A DNA stretch of 32,434 bases from Betaproteobacteria bacterium UBA7395 (GTDB lineage Bacteria; Pseudomonadota; Gammaproteobacteria; Burkholderiales; Rhodocyclaceae), in contig DKNF01000206.1 in assembly GCA_002470165.1 (NCBI GenBank), positions 1-32,434 of the forward strand, given 5' to 3'. Both the position numbers and the translations under genes were made by a program. Shown here piece after piece: positions 25,213 through 32,434 of the stretch. Each line of letters begins with the position of its first letter. Position 1 is the stretch's first letter. The notes under the pieces are model-generated. The model had not been told where the DNA came from, searched no databases, and saw only the letters and a program-made list of their open reading frames with translations.

Positions 25213-27138
25213 ATGAAACACTGGCAACTCAACAAGGAAGAATCCGGCATCGCCGTCGCCGTGCTCGATCGCGCCGGAGAAAGCACCAACGCGTTGTCGG
25301 CCGAAGTGATGGCCGAATTCGCGCAGATTCTCGACCAGCTCGACCTCTATCCGCCCAAGGGGCTGATTGTCCGTTCGGGCAAGGCGGCCGGTTTCATCGC
25401 CGGCGCCGACATCGGCGAATTCTCGCAACTTGATACGCCGGAAAAGGGCAGGGCGCTGGTCGCGCGCGGCTGGGAGCTGTTCAACCGGCTGGCGGCGGTC
25501 AAATATCCGACGCTGGCGCTGGTCCGCGGTCACTGCTTGGGCGGCGGCCTCGAACTGGCGCTGGCCTGCCGCTACATCCTGACCGTCGACGAACCGGGCA
25601 CCAAGCTGGCGCTGCCGGAAGTCATGCTCGGCATCTTCCCCGGCTGGGGCGGCATGCTGCGTCTGCCGCAGCGGGTCGGTCCGGCGGCGGCGCTCGATCT
25701 GATGCTGACCGGCAAGTCGCTGGACGCCAAACGGGCGCGCAACCTGGGGCTGGCCGACGAATGCGTGCCGCCGCGCGTCATGGAAATGGCCGCGCACAAG
25801 CTGCTGCTGTCGAACCGCTCGCGTCGCCCGCTGCCTTTCGTGCAGAAGCTGCTGGCCGGCCCGCTGAAAGCGGTCGTCGCCAACGGCGCGCGCAAGCAGG
25901 TGGCGAAGAAGGCGCGTCCGGAACACTACCCGGCGCCCTACGCGATCATCGACCTGTGGCAGAAGCACGACGGCAACGCACTGGCGGCGCCGGCCGTCGT
26001 CGACCGCATCATCCAGTCACCGACGGCGAAGAACCTGCTGCGCGTCTTCCATCTGCAGGAACGCCTCAAGGGCTTCGGCAAGGACGGCGATTTCGTCGCG
26101 CAACACGTGCATGTCGTCGGTGCCGGTGTCATGGGCGGCGACATCGCCGCCTGGTGTGCCCTGCGCGGCCTGACGGTGACGCTCCAGGACCAGTCGGTCG
26201 AGCGCATCGCCCCGGCGATCAAGCGGGCGCATGCGCTGTTCAAGAAGAAGCTGCGCGATCCGCTGCGCGCCCGTGCCGCCTTCGACCGCCTGATTCCCGA
26301 TCCGGCCGGCGCCGGTGCAGTCCGCGCCGACGTGGTCATCGAGGCGATTTTCGAGAACGTCGAGGCCAAGCACGCGCTGTTCCGCAGCCTCGAGCCGCGG
26401 ATGAAGCCGGGTGCGGTGCTTGCCACCAACACCTCCAGCCTGCGCCTGGAAGACCTGCGCACGGCGCTGGTCCGACCGGAGCGCCTGGTCGGCATCCACT
26501 TCTTCAATCCGGTGGCGATGATGCCGCTGGTCGAGGTGGTCGAGGCCGACGGCGCCGATCCGGCGATGGTTCGTGCCGCTTGCGCCTTCGTCAAACAGAT
26601 CGACAAGCTGCCGCTACCGGTGAAGAGCGCGCCCGGTTTCCTGGTCAATGCGGTGCTCGCGCCCTACATGCTGGCGGCGATGCGTGCGGTCGACGACGGC
26701 GTTTCCCCGGAAACGGTGGACGCAGCCATGCTCGCTTTCGGCATGCCGATGGGACCGATCGAACTGATCGATACGGTCGGCCTCGACATCGCCATGGCGG
26801 CCGGTCAGCAGCTGGCCGGCGGCGCCGAGGCGCCCCGTTGCCTGCTGACCCGGGTCGAGCGCCAGCAACTGGGCAAGAAATCCGGTCAGGGTTTCTACGC
26901 ATGGAAGGATGGCAAACCGGTCAAGGCCGTTGCCGCCGCTGTGCCGCCGGGGTTGGCCGAAAAATTGGTCAAGCCATTGGTCGACCGTACGCAGGCGTTG
27001 GTTCGCGACGGCGTCATTGTCGATGCCGATCTGGCCGATGCGGGCGTAATATTCGGTACCGGGTTTGCACCTTTTACCGGTGGGCCAATCAAATTTTCGC
27101 TGGATTCGGGGACGTCATCCCGAAAGGAGTCCATGTAG
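25213..27138 (+). CDS. fadB: Enoyl-CoA hydratase/3-hydroxyacyl-CoA dehydrogenase (FadB/FadJ)
   Basis: Bifunctional enzyme for the two middle steps of beta-oxidation. 641 residues, shorter than the usual 700-730. The hydratase domain (about 1-190) has the oxyanion and acid/base region HCLGGGLELALACRY and LPEVMLGIFPGWGGMLRLP, with both catalytic Glu present. A linker leads to a Rossmann domain with VVGAGVMGGDIAAWCA (about 298-315), then the catalytic histidine in GIHFFNPVAMMPLVEVV and the C-terminal dehydrogenase domain (LGKKSGQGFYAW). The second C-terminal repeat is short and ends GTGFAPFTGGPIKFS followed by a low-similarity tail. It begins 2 bases after the thiolase stop. It probably forms the multienzyme complex with the adjacent thiolase. 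Confidence 0.94.
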   Translation: MKHWQLNKEESGIAVAVLDRAGESTNALSAEVMAEFAQILDQLDLYPPKGLIVRSGKAAGFIAGADIGEFSQLDTPEKGRALVARGWELFNRLAAVKYPTLALVRGHCLGGGLELALACRYILTVDEPGTKLALPEVMLGIFPGWGGMLRLPQRVGPAAALDLMLTGKSLDAKRARNLGLADECVPPRVMEMAAHKLLLSNRSRRPLPFVQKLLAGPLKAVVANGARKQVAKKARPEHYPAPYAIIDLWQKHDGNALAAPAVVDRIIQSPTAKNLLRVFHLQERLKGFGKDGDFVAQHVHVVGAGVMGGDIAAWCALRGLTVTLQDQSVERIAPAIKRAHALFKKKLRDPLRARAAFDRLIPDPAGAGAVRADVVIEAIFENVEAKHALFRSLEPRMKPGAVLATNTSSLRLEDLRTALVRPERLVGIHFFNPVAMMPLVEVVEADGADPAMVRAACAFVKQIDKLPLPVKSAPGFLVNAVLAPYMLAAMRAVDDGVSPETVDAAMLAFGMPMGPIELIDTVGLDIAMAAGQQLAGGAEAPRCLLTRVERQQLGKKSGQGFYAWKDGKPVKAVAAAVPPGLAEKLVKPLVDRTQALVRDGVIVDADLADAGVIFGTGFAPFTGGPIKFSLDSGTSSRKESM

Positions 27139-27248
27139 TCAGCAGTGGGTAGCAAGCAGGGTGGTTTTAGCAGTGCGATGCCGGCAGAAGATCGGCACGT
27201 ACGTTTCCGGAAGTCTGGAAATTGGTAGTCAAAACTCGTAGCGGACGT

Positions 27249-27265
27249 GATCGGTATCCCCGATC
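27249..27265 (+). promoter_or_regulatory. Hairpin in the leader of the DUF1302 gene
   Basis: Perfect 6-bp inverted repeat GATCGG/CCGATC with a 5-base loop, 8 bases before the AGGAGGAG ribosome site. It could be an operator or a translational control element; nothing identifies it further. The 149-base gap 27139-27287 shows no clear promoter or terminator. Confidence 0.35.
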
Positions 27266-27287
27266 TGATAAACAGGAGGAGATTAGG

Positions 27288-29156
27288 ATGAGACAAAAAA
27301 CAGGAAGTTCGTGCTATCCGCGGTTCCGGCGTACCACGCTCGGCACCGCGGTGGCGATCGCCTTGGCGGCTGGTTCGACGTCGGTCATGGCGTTCGAATT
27401 CAAGTCGGGCGAAGTGAGCGGCAGTTTCGACACGACGGTTTCGCTGGGCTCGCTCTGGCGAATGGAGGGGCGCGAAAAATCGCTGATCAGCATTGCCAAT
27501 GGCGGAACTTCCCGCGATCCCAATTCGGATGACGGCAACCTGCGCTACAAGCGTGGCGAACTGGTGTCGACCACGCTCAAGGCGACACACGATCTCGAAC
27601 TGAAGTACCGTAATTTCGGTGCCTTCGTTCGTGGCTCGTATTTCTACGACCCGACGATCCGCGGCAAGGACAGCCTGACCCGAGACGCCCGTGATGTGCT
27701 CGGCTCCGATGGCGAGATCCTTGATGCCTACGTACGCGGCACCTTCAGTGTCGGCGACCGCAACCTGAACCTTCGCCTGGGCAAGCAGGTGGTCAGCTGG
27801 GGCGAGAGTACCTTCATCCAGAACGGCATCAACATCCTCAACCCGATCAACGTCAGCCGTCTGCGCGCGCCGGGCTCGGAACTGAAGGAGGGCTTCATTC
27901 CGACCATGATGGCCTACGCGTCGCAGGAACTGACCGACAACCTGTCGGTCGAGGTAGCGATCCTGGCCGAGTGGGAGAAGACCAAGATCGATCCGGCTGG
28001 CTCGTTCTTCAGTACCAATGATTTTGTTTCCGAGGGCGGTAATCGCGCCTTCACCGGATTTGGGCGGCGCAACGATCTCAACGGCGCTACCGGCATCATC
28101 GGCGGTGCCGGCAATGCGACGGCTCAGCTTTGGGCGCCCCGCTCAAAGGATCGCGAGGCCAGCAATGATGGGCAGTATGGTATTGCCTTTCGCTATTTCG
28201 CACCTGCATTGAACAACACCGAGTTCGGTTTTTACCACGCCAACTATCACAGCCGTACTCCCTATATTTCCGGTTATCGTGGTGGTGTGACTGCGGCCGA
28301 GACGGTGGTTCCCGGATGTACCGTGTTCAATGTCCCGGCGGGTGTCCCCGGTGGGTGTAACGTGCAGGCTGGCACCTATTTCGTCGAGTATCCGGAAGAC
28401 ATCAAGCTCTGGGGCCTCAGCTTCAACACCACGGGGCCGGCGGGTATCGCGCTGCAAGGCGAATACTCGTATCGCCCCAATCAGCCAATGCAACTGCCCT
28501 CGGCCGATCTGCTACTCGCTGCTGTTGGTCTGGCCAATCAGCTGACCAGTACCAACGGGGCAGCGGCGGCGGCCGTGCCGTTCGGTACGGAAATCAGCGG
28601 TTATCGGCGAGTCAAGATGCATCAGGTGCAGATGACCGGCACCAAGGCCTTCGGTCCCACTCTCGGTGCCGAGCAACTGGTGGTCGTCGGGGAAGTCGGT
28701 TATACCCGCCTGGAACTGCCGTCCAACCTGAAATTTGCCGCACCGGGATGCCACCTGCCGCAGGTGGGTTCGTCGACCGCGACGTCCAATGGCAGCACCT
28801 CGTCGGGTTGCTTTGCTACGGAAAACTCCTGGGGTTACCGCCTGGTCGGCCGCTTGGATTATCCGAATGCGATTGGCTCCGTAACCGTCTCGCCGCGACT
28901 GGCTTTCTCGCATGACGTGGATGGCCGCAGCCCGACCTTCAACGAGGGTGCAAAGGCGCTGACCCTGGGTTTCGGCTTCAACTATCGTCAGAATTGGCAG
29001 GCGGATATTGCCTACACCGCTTTCTTTGGCGGCAAGAAGGTTTCGGGAGTTGATCCTGCCGCCGTTCCGGCCGGTCAGGTGGCAAGCTACGCCAGCCATA
29101 CCAACCCCATGGTTGACCGCGATTTCCTGTCGATCAGCCTGAGCTACTCGTTCTGA
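27288..29156 (+). CDS. DUF1302 outer-membrane protein
   Basis: 622 residues. A long basic signal peptide (MRQKTGSSCYPRFRR, then the hydrophobic LGTAVAIALAAGSTSVMA, cleavage before FEFKSG at about 34/35) leads into a beta-strand-rich protein that ends LSISLSYSF, the aromatic-terminal strand of outer-membrane beta-barrels. Two cysteine pairs (PGCTVFNVPAGVPGGCNV; APGCH...SSGCF) could form disulfides in surface loops. The frame opens at 27222, but the ATG at 27288 has the ribosome site and the signal peptide. DUF1302 genes commonly sit with DUF1329, a YCF48-like propeller and an RND transporter, as here, and the set is associated with hydrophobic substrates. Transport function is inferred. Confidence 0.88.
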   Translation: MRQKTGSSCYPRFRRTTLGTAVAIALAAGSTSVMAFEFKSGEVSGSFDTTVSLGSLWRMEGREKSLISIANGGTSRDPNSDDGNLRYKRGELVSTTLKATHDLELKYRNFGAFVRGSYFYDPTIRGKDSLTRDARDVLGSDGEILDAYVRGTFSVGDRNLNLRLGKQVVSWGESTFIQNGINILNPINVSRLRAPGSELKEGFIPTMMAYASQELTDNLSVEVAILAEWEKTKIDPAGSFFSTNDFVSEGGNRAFTGFGRRNDLNGATGIIGGAGNATAQLWAPRSKDREASNDGQYGIAFRYFAPALNNTEFGFYHANYHSRTPYISGYRGGVTAAETVVPGCTVFNVPAGVPGGCNVQAGTYFVEYPEDIKLWGLSFNTTGPAGIALQGEYSYRPNQPMQLPSADLLLAAVGLANQLTSTNGAAAAAVPFGTEISGYRRVKMHQVQMTGTKAFGPTLGAEQLVVVGEVGYTRLELPSNLKFAAPGCHLPQVGSSTATSNGSTSSGCFATENSWGYRLVGRLDYPNAIGSVTVSPRLAFSHDVDGRSPTFNEGAKALTLGFGFNYRQNWQADIAYTAFFGGKKVSGVDPAAVPAGQVASYASHTNPMVDRDFLSISLSYSF

Positions 29157-29192
29157 TCTGCACCAACGACAAGACACCAGGAGACATAGAAC

Positions 29193-30554
29193 ATGAAAAG
29201 AACCCTATCCATGCTGAGCACCGCGCTCGTTCTGGCTTTTGCCGGGACGGCCGTGCACGCCCAGGTATCGGCAGCCGATGCCGCCAAGCTGGGCAAGAGC
29301 CTGACGCCGATGGGCGCCGAGGCAGCGGGTAATGCGGCGGGCACGATCCCGGCCTGGACCGGCGGCCTGACCAAGCCGGTCGCCGGTCATGTGCCGGGCG
29401 GCCACTATCCCGATCCGTTCGCAGCGGACAAGCCCTTGTTCACCATCGATGCCAGCAACGCCGACAAGTACAAGGCACAGCTGACGCCGGGCCAGATCGC
29501 GATGCTCAAGAAGTATCCGACCTGGAAGATGAACGTCTACCCGACGCAGCGCAGCGCGACCTTCCCGAAGGCCAATCTGGACGACACGATGGCCAACGCC
29601 ACCCGCGCCAAACTGGTCAGCGGCGGTGCCGGCGTGACCGGAACCACCGGCGGTGTTCCCTTCCCGATTCCCAAGGATGGCCTGGAAGCGATCTGGAACA
29701 CGGTCATGCGCTACAAGGGCGATACCTATGCGATGAACTGGAGCCAGGCGGCAGTGACGCGCGACGGCGCCTATACGCCGGTGCGCTTCGAGTACGAGTA
29801 TGACTTTTCCTACGGCAACCTGACCAAGCCGGAGAAGGACCGCGAGCCGAACAAGCTGGTGAACTTCCTGCAGACGGTGACGGCACCGGCCCGCCTGGCC
29901 GGCCAGATCCTGCTGGTGCACGAAACGGTGGACCAGTTGAAGGAGCCGCGTACCGCGTGGACCTACAATCCGGGCCAGCGTCGTGTCCGTCTGGCGCCGA
30001 ACGTCGCCTACGACAATCCGGGCACGGCCGCCGACGGTCTGCGCACCAACGACGATTTCGGCATGTTCAACGGCGCCACCGACCGCTACAACTGGAAGCT
30101 GGTCGGCAAGCAGGAGCTGTTCGTTCCGTACAACTCCTACAAGCTGTCCGGCAACCAGGTGAAGATGGCCGACGTCCTGCGTCCGGGCCACATCAACCCG
30201 GATCATGCACGTTATGAGCTGCACCGCGTCTGGGTGGTCGAGGCGACCTTGAAGGAAGGCACCAGCCACATCTACAAGAAGCGCACCTTCTATATCGATG
30301 AAGACAGCTGGATGATCATGGTCTCCGACAAGTACGACGCACGCGGCGAGTTGTGGCGTGTTTCGGAACAGCATGCGATCAACTTCTACGACGTGCCGAT
30401 GTTCTACGGCACCATCGAAGTGCACCATGACCTGCAGTCCGGTCGTTACCTGGCGATGGGCTTGCGCAACGACGAACCCAAGGTCTGGGAAAAGACCAAG
30501 CGCAGCGCGGCGGACTTCACGCCGGCCGGCCTGCGTGGCATCGGAACGCGCTAA
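29193..30554 (+). CDS. DUF1329 periplasmic protein (LolA/LolB-like fold)
   Basis: 453 residues. Signal peptide MKRTLSMLSTALVLAFAGTA..HA, cleaved before QVSAAD (about 23/24); no lipobox cysteine, so it is a soluble periplasmic protein. Family hallmarks seen include AGNAAGTIPAWTGGL, YKGDTYAMNWSQAAVTRDGAYTPVRFEYEYDFSYG and RVRLAPNVAYDNPG. DUF1329 proteins are thought to resemble lipoprotein carriers that bind a hydrophobic cargo. It follows the DUF1302 gene by 36 bases with AGGAGA as ribosome site. A periplasmic shuttle between the outer-membrane partner and the RND pump is a reasonable inference. Confidence 0.9.
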   Translation: MKRTLSMLSTALVLAFAGTAVHAQVSAADAAKLGKSLTPMGAEAAGNAAGTIPAWTGGLTKPVAGHVPGGHYPDPFAADKPLFTIDASNADKYKAQLTPGQIAMLKKYPTWKMNVYPTQRSATFPKANLDDTMANATRAKLVSGGAGVTGTTGGVPFPIPKDGLEAIWNTVMRYKGDTYAMNWSQAAVTRDGAYTPVRFEYEYDFSYGNLTKPEKDREPNKLVNFLQTVTAPARLAGQILLVHETVDQLKEPRTAWTYNPGQRRVRLAPNVAYDNPGTAADGLRTNDDFGMFNGATDRYNWKLVGKQELFVPYNSYKLSGNQVKMADVLRPGHINPDHARYELHRVWVVEATLKEGTSHIYKKRTFYIDEDSWMIMVSDKYDARGELWRVSEQHAINFYDVPMFYGTIEVHHDLQSGRYLAMGLRNDEPKVWEKTKRSAADFTPAGLRGIGTR

Positions 30555-30574
30555 GCGCTGACCGGCCTGGGCTT

Positions 30575-30601
30575 CCTGCGGGGCGAAATCGGCCCCGCAG
30601 G
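30575..30601 (+). terminator. Strong intergenic hairpin inside the DUF1302 operon
   Basis: Perfect 10-bp stem CCTGCGGGGC/GCCCCGCAGG with a 7-base loop, 20 bases after the DUF1329 stop. No T-run follows, so it is more likely a 3'-end stabiliser or partial terminator separating expression of the first two genes from the last two. Confidence 0.5.
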
Positions 30602-30632
30602 ACAGCCTGCATGCCAACTTCCGGGAATCTTC

Positions 30633-31592
30633 ATGAACAAAAGCATAGGTTTGATCTTTGCCGTTTTCGTTGCGTTGTCCGTCAGCTATGCCTTCTCGGC
30701 ACGCAAGGGGCCGCCGATGCCGGCCACCGAAATCACCCTGAACAACGCCTTGCTGCTTGATACGCAGCGCGCCGGCCAGCGCCTGGTTGCGGTCGGCGAG
30801 CGCGGTTACATCTTCATTTCCGACGACGAGGGCGGCGCCTGGCGCCGGGTGCCCAGCGGCGTCGAAACGACCCTGAATGCCGTCGCCTTTGCCGACCTGC
30901 TCGGCATTGCCGTCGGTCACGATGCCGCGATCGTGCGCAGCGACGATGGCGGCCAGACCTGGAAAGCGGTTTTCAGTGCGCCGGAACAGCTGCGTCCCTT
31001 GCTCGACGTCGCTTTCGTCAGTCCGCAGCACGTGCTGGCCATCGGCGCCTACGGTGCCGTCTTCGAAAGCACCGACGGCGGTTTGAACTGGAACGAACGC
31101 CAGATCGTCGACGGCGACCGTCACTTCAACGCCCTGGCCCGTCTGGCCGACGGCACCCTGATGATCGCCGGCGAGGCCGGCACCTTGCTGCGCTCGAACG
31201 ATGGCGGTGCCAACTGGGAAATTCTGCCGCCGGCCTACGCCGGCTCGTATTTCGGCATCCAGCCGCTGGCCCAGGGTGGCGTGCTGGTCTATGGCATGCG
31301 CGGCACGGTGCTGCGCAGCGACGACCGTGGCGACAGCTGGCAAACGCTGACCAGCGAGGGCGCCGGTTCGCTGTTCGGCAGCACCATGACGACCGACGGC
31401 AGCATCGTGCTGGTCGGCCAGAACGGCACCGTACTCGGCAGCCGTGACGGCGGTACGTCGTTCAAGCGGTTGCCGGTGCAGGGCAGCCGCCTGTGGACGG
31501 CGGCGGTACCGGCGCCGGTCGCCGGCGAGGCAATGATTTTCGGCGAAGGCGCTGTTGCCCGTGTCGATGCGGCAAGCGGAGAAAAACAATGA
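30633..31592 (+). CDS. YCF48/HCF136-like beta-propeller protein
   Basis: 319 residues. An N-terminal hydrophobic segment (about 4-23, IGLIFAVFVALSVSYAFSA) acts as signal or anchor, so the protein is periplasmic. Six BNR-type repeats are visible: FISDDEGGAWRR, VRSDDGGQTWKA, FESTDGGLNWNE, LRSNDGGANWEI, LRSDDRGDSWQT and LGSRDGGTSFKR, consistent with a beta-propeller. Related proteins serve as assembly or scaffold factors. The last bases overlap the RND transporter start (ATGA), indicating coupled synthesis; a role as partner of that pump is inferred. Confidence 0.87.
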   Translation: MNKSIGLIFAVFVALSVSYAFSARKGPPMPATEITLNNALLLDTQRAGQRLVAVGERGYIFISDDEGGAWRRVPSGVETTLNAVAFADLLGIAVGHDAAIVRSDDGGQTWKAVFSAPEQLRPLLDVAFVSPQHVLAIGAYGAVFESTDGGLNWNERQIVDGDRHFNALARLADGTLMIAGEAGTLLRSNDGGANWEILPPAYAGSYFGIQPLAQGGVLVYGMRGTVLRSDDRGDSWQTLTSEGAGSLFGSTMTTDGSIVLVGQNGTVLGSRDGGTSFKRLPVQGSRLWTAAVPAPVAGEAMIFGEGAVARVDAASGEKQ

Positions 31593-32434
31593 AAACGAAT
31601 TCCGTCGTAACCGCCATCGGCCAGGTCCTGTTCGGCTGGCGACGCAGCTTCCTGGCGCTGTTCGTGCTGATCACCCTGGCGCTCAGCTGGTCGGCGACCC
31701 AGTTGCGGGTCGATGCGGGTTTCCAGAAGATGATCCCGCTCAAGCATGAATACATGCAGACCTTCACCGAGTACCAGAAGACCTTCGGCGGCGCCAACCG
31801 CGTGCTGCTGGCGCTGCGTATCGACGAAGGCGACATCTACACGCCCGAGTTCTTCGCCACGCTCAAGGCAGTCACCGACGAGGTCTTCTTCCTGCCCGGT
31901 GTCGAACGCGCTTCGGTGACGTCGCTGTTCACCCCCAACGTCCGCTTCATCGAAGTCGTCGAGGATGGCTTTGCCGGCGGCAACGTGATTCCCGCCGATT
32001 TCGCCGGCACCCCGGAAGACCTTGAAGAGGTTCGCGCCAACGTGCTCAAGTCGGGACGCGTCGGTCGCCTGGTGTCGAACGATTTCAAGGGCGCGCTGGT
32101 CAGCGCCGAACTGCTCGAAGTCGATCCGTCGACCGGTGCCCGCCTCGATTACGCGGCGGTCGCCGGCAAGCTCGAGGAAATCCGCAGCCGCCATCAGAAG
32201 GACGGCGTCACCGTGCACATCATCGGGTTCGCCAAGGCGGTCGGCGACATCACCGAGGGCGCGCGTGCGGTCCTGCTTTTCTTCCTGGTCGCCTTCGTGA
32301 TCACGGCGGTGCTGCTCTATCTGTATTCCGGTTCGGCGAAGCTGACGGCGGTCGCGCTGATCTGCGCGATGATCCCGGTGATCTGGCTGCTCGGCCTGCT
32401 GCCGCTGCTCGGCTACGGCATCGACCCGATGTCG
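31589..32434 (+). CDS. RND/MMPL-family transporter, 3' end cut off
   Basis: 282 residues are visible before the window ends; complete members have about 750-900. The first membrane helix (about 19-37, SFLALFVLITLALSWSATQL) is followed by the family's periplasmic stretch (FQKMIPLKHEYMQTFTEYQKTFGGANRVLLAL) and then by helices from about residue 228 (ARAVLLFFLVAFVITAVLLYLY). MMPL-type RND proteins export lipids, hopanoids or other hydrophobic molecules by proton motive force. In this cluster it works with the DUF1302, DUF1329 and YCF48 proteins; the cargo cannot be determined. It overlaps the preceding stop by 4 bases. Confidence 0.9.
   Translation, partial: MKTNSVVTAIGQVLFGWRRSFLALFVLITLALSWSATQLRVDAGFQKMIPLKHEYMQTFTEYQKTFGGANRVLLALRIDEGDIYTPEFFATLKAVTDEVFFLPGVERASVTSLFTPNVRFIEVVEDGFAGGNVIPADFAGTPEDLEEVRANVLKSGRVGRLVSNDFKGALVSAELLEVDPSTGARLDYAAVAGKLEEIRSRHQKDGVTVHIIGFAKAVGDITEGARAVLLFFLVAFVITAVLLYLYSGSAKLTAVALICAMIPVIWLLGLLPLLGYGIDPMS

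Noticed and set aside
27126..27138. AAAGGAG followed by ATGTAG, a possible start-stop mini-ORF
   Set aside because: These are the final codons of fadB; the match to a ribosome site is probably chance, although reinitiation is not excluded.
29205..31589. 794-aa minus-strand ORF opposite the DUF1329 and YCF48 genes
   Set aside because: Spans two signal-peptide-bearing genes on the other strand and shows no domain.

Overview
The window is high-GC DNA with tightly packed genes. It looks like chromosomal DNA of a betaproteobacterium, most likely Rhodocyclales (Dechloromonas/Azonexus/Azospira-like). This placement is inferred from the gene content (class I fumarase next to acs, a VC_2705-type symporter with DUF4212, DUF294 nucleotidyltransferases, a DUF1302/DUF1329/RND cluster) and not from a marker gene. 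No rRNA, tRNA, CRISPR array, insertion sequence or phage gene was recognised.

Region 1 (1-15600) concerns acetate and C4 metabolism. A class I fumarase (minus strand, cut by the window edge) is divergent from acs, acetyl-CoA synthetase. Downstream lies a compact plus-strand run of ten or eleven genes with overlaps or gaps of a few bases. In order it holds a possible 36-aa leader peptide, a 2-TM micro-protein, a CrbS/MxtR-like SLC5-STAC-histidine kinase, a receiver-only response regulator and a membrane HAMP-PAS-pseudokinase fused to a DEDDh 3'-5' exonuclease. It continues with two paralogous DUF294 nucleotidyltransferases (one with cNMP and CBS sensor domains), a degenerate DEDD exonuclease, the large and small subunits of a sodium:solute symporter, and a 2-TM protein. 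This is an 'acetate switch' neighbourhood with an unusual nucleotidyltransferase/exonuclease core, and it is the best candidate for a poorly described system.

Region 2 (15600-17700) holds small and little-known genes: a stand-alone zinc-binding CZB protein, an orphan 56-aa ORF behind two LexA/SOS boxes, a YkgJ-type cysteine-cluster protein, and two small Gln-rich proteins that share a C-terminal motif and end at a strong intrinsic terminator.

Region 3 (17700-20770) has a pterin pair (FolB-family aldolase and dihydrofolate reductase, coupled by a GTGA overlap), then a PAS-PAS-GGDEF-EAL cyclic-di-GMP enzyme.

Region 4 (20800-32434) handles fatty acids. A PsrA-like TetR regulator with its own promoter and palindromic operator heads a fadE-thiolase-fadB operon. 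It is followed by a DUF1302 outer-membrane protein, a DUF1329 periplasmic protein, a YCF48-type beta-propeller and an RND/MMPL transporter that runs off the window end. Regions 1 and 4 fit together: beta-oxidation produces acetyl-CoA, and acs with its sensors handles free acetate.
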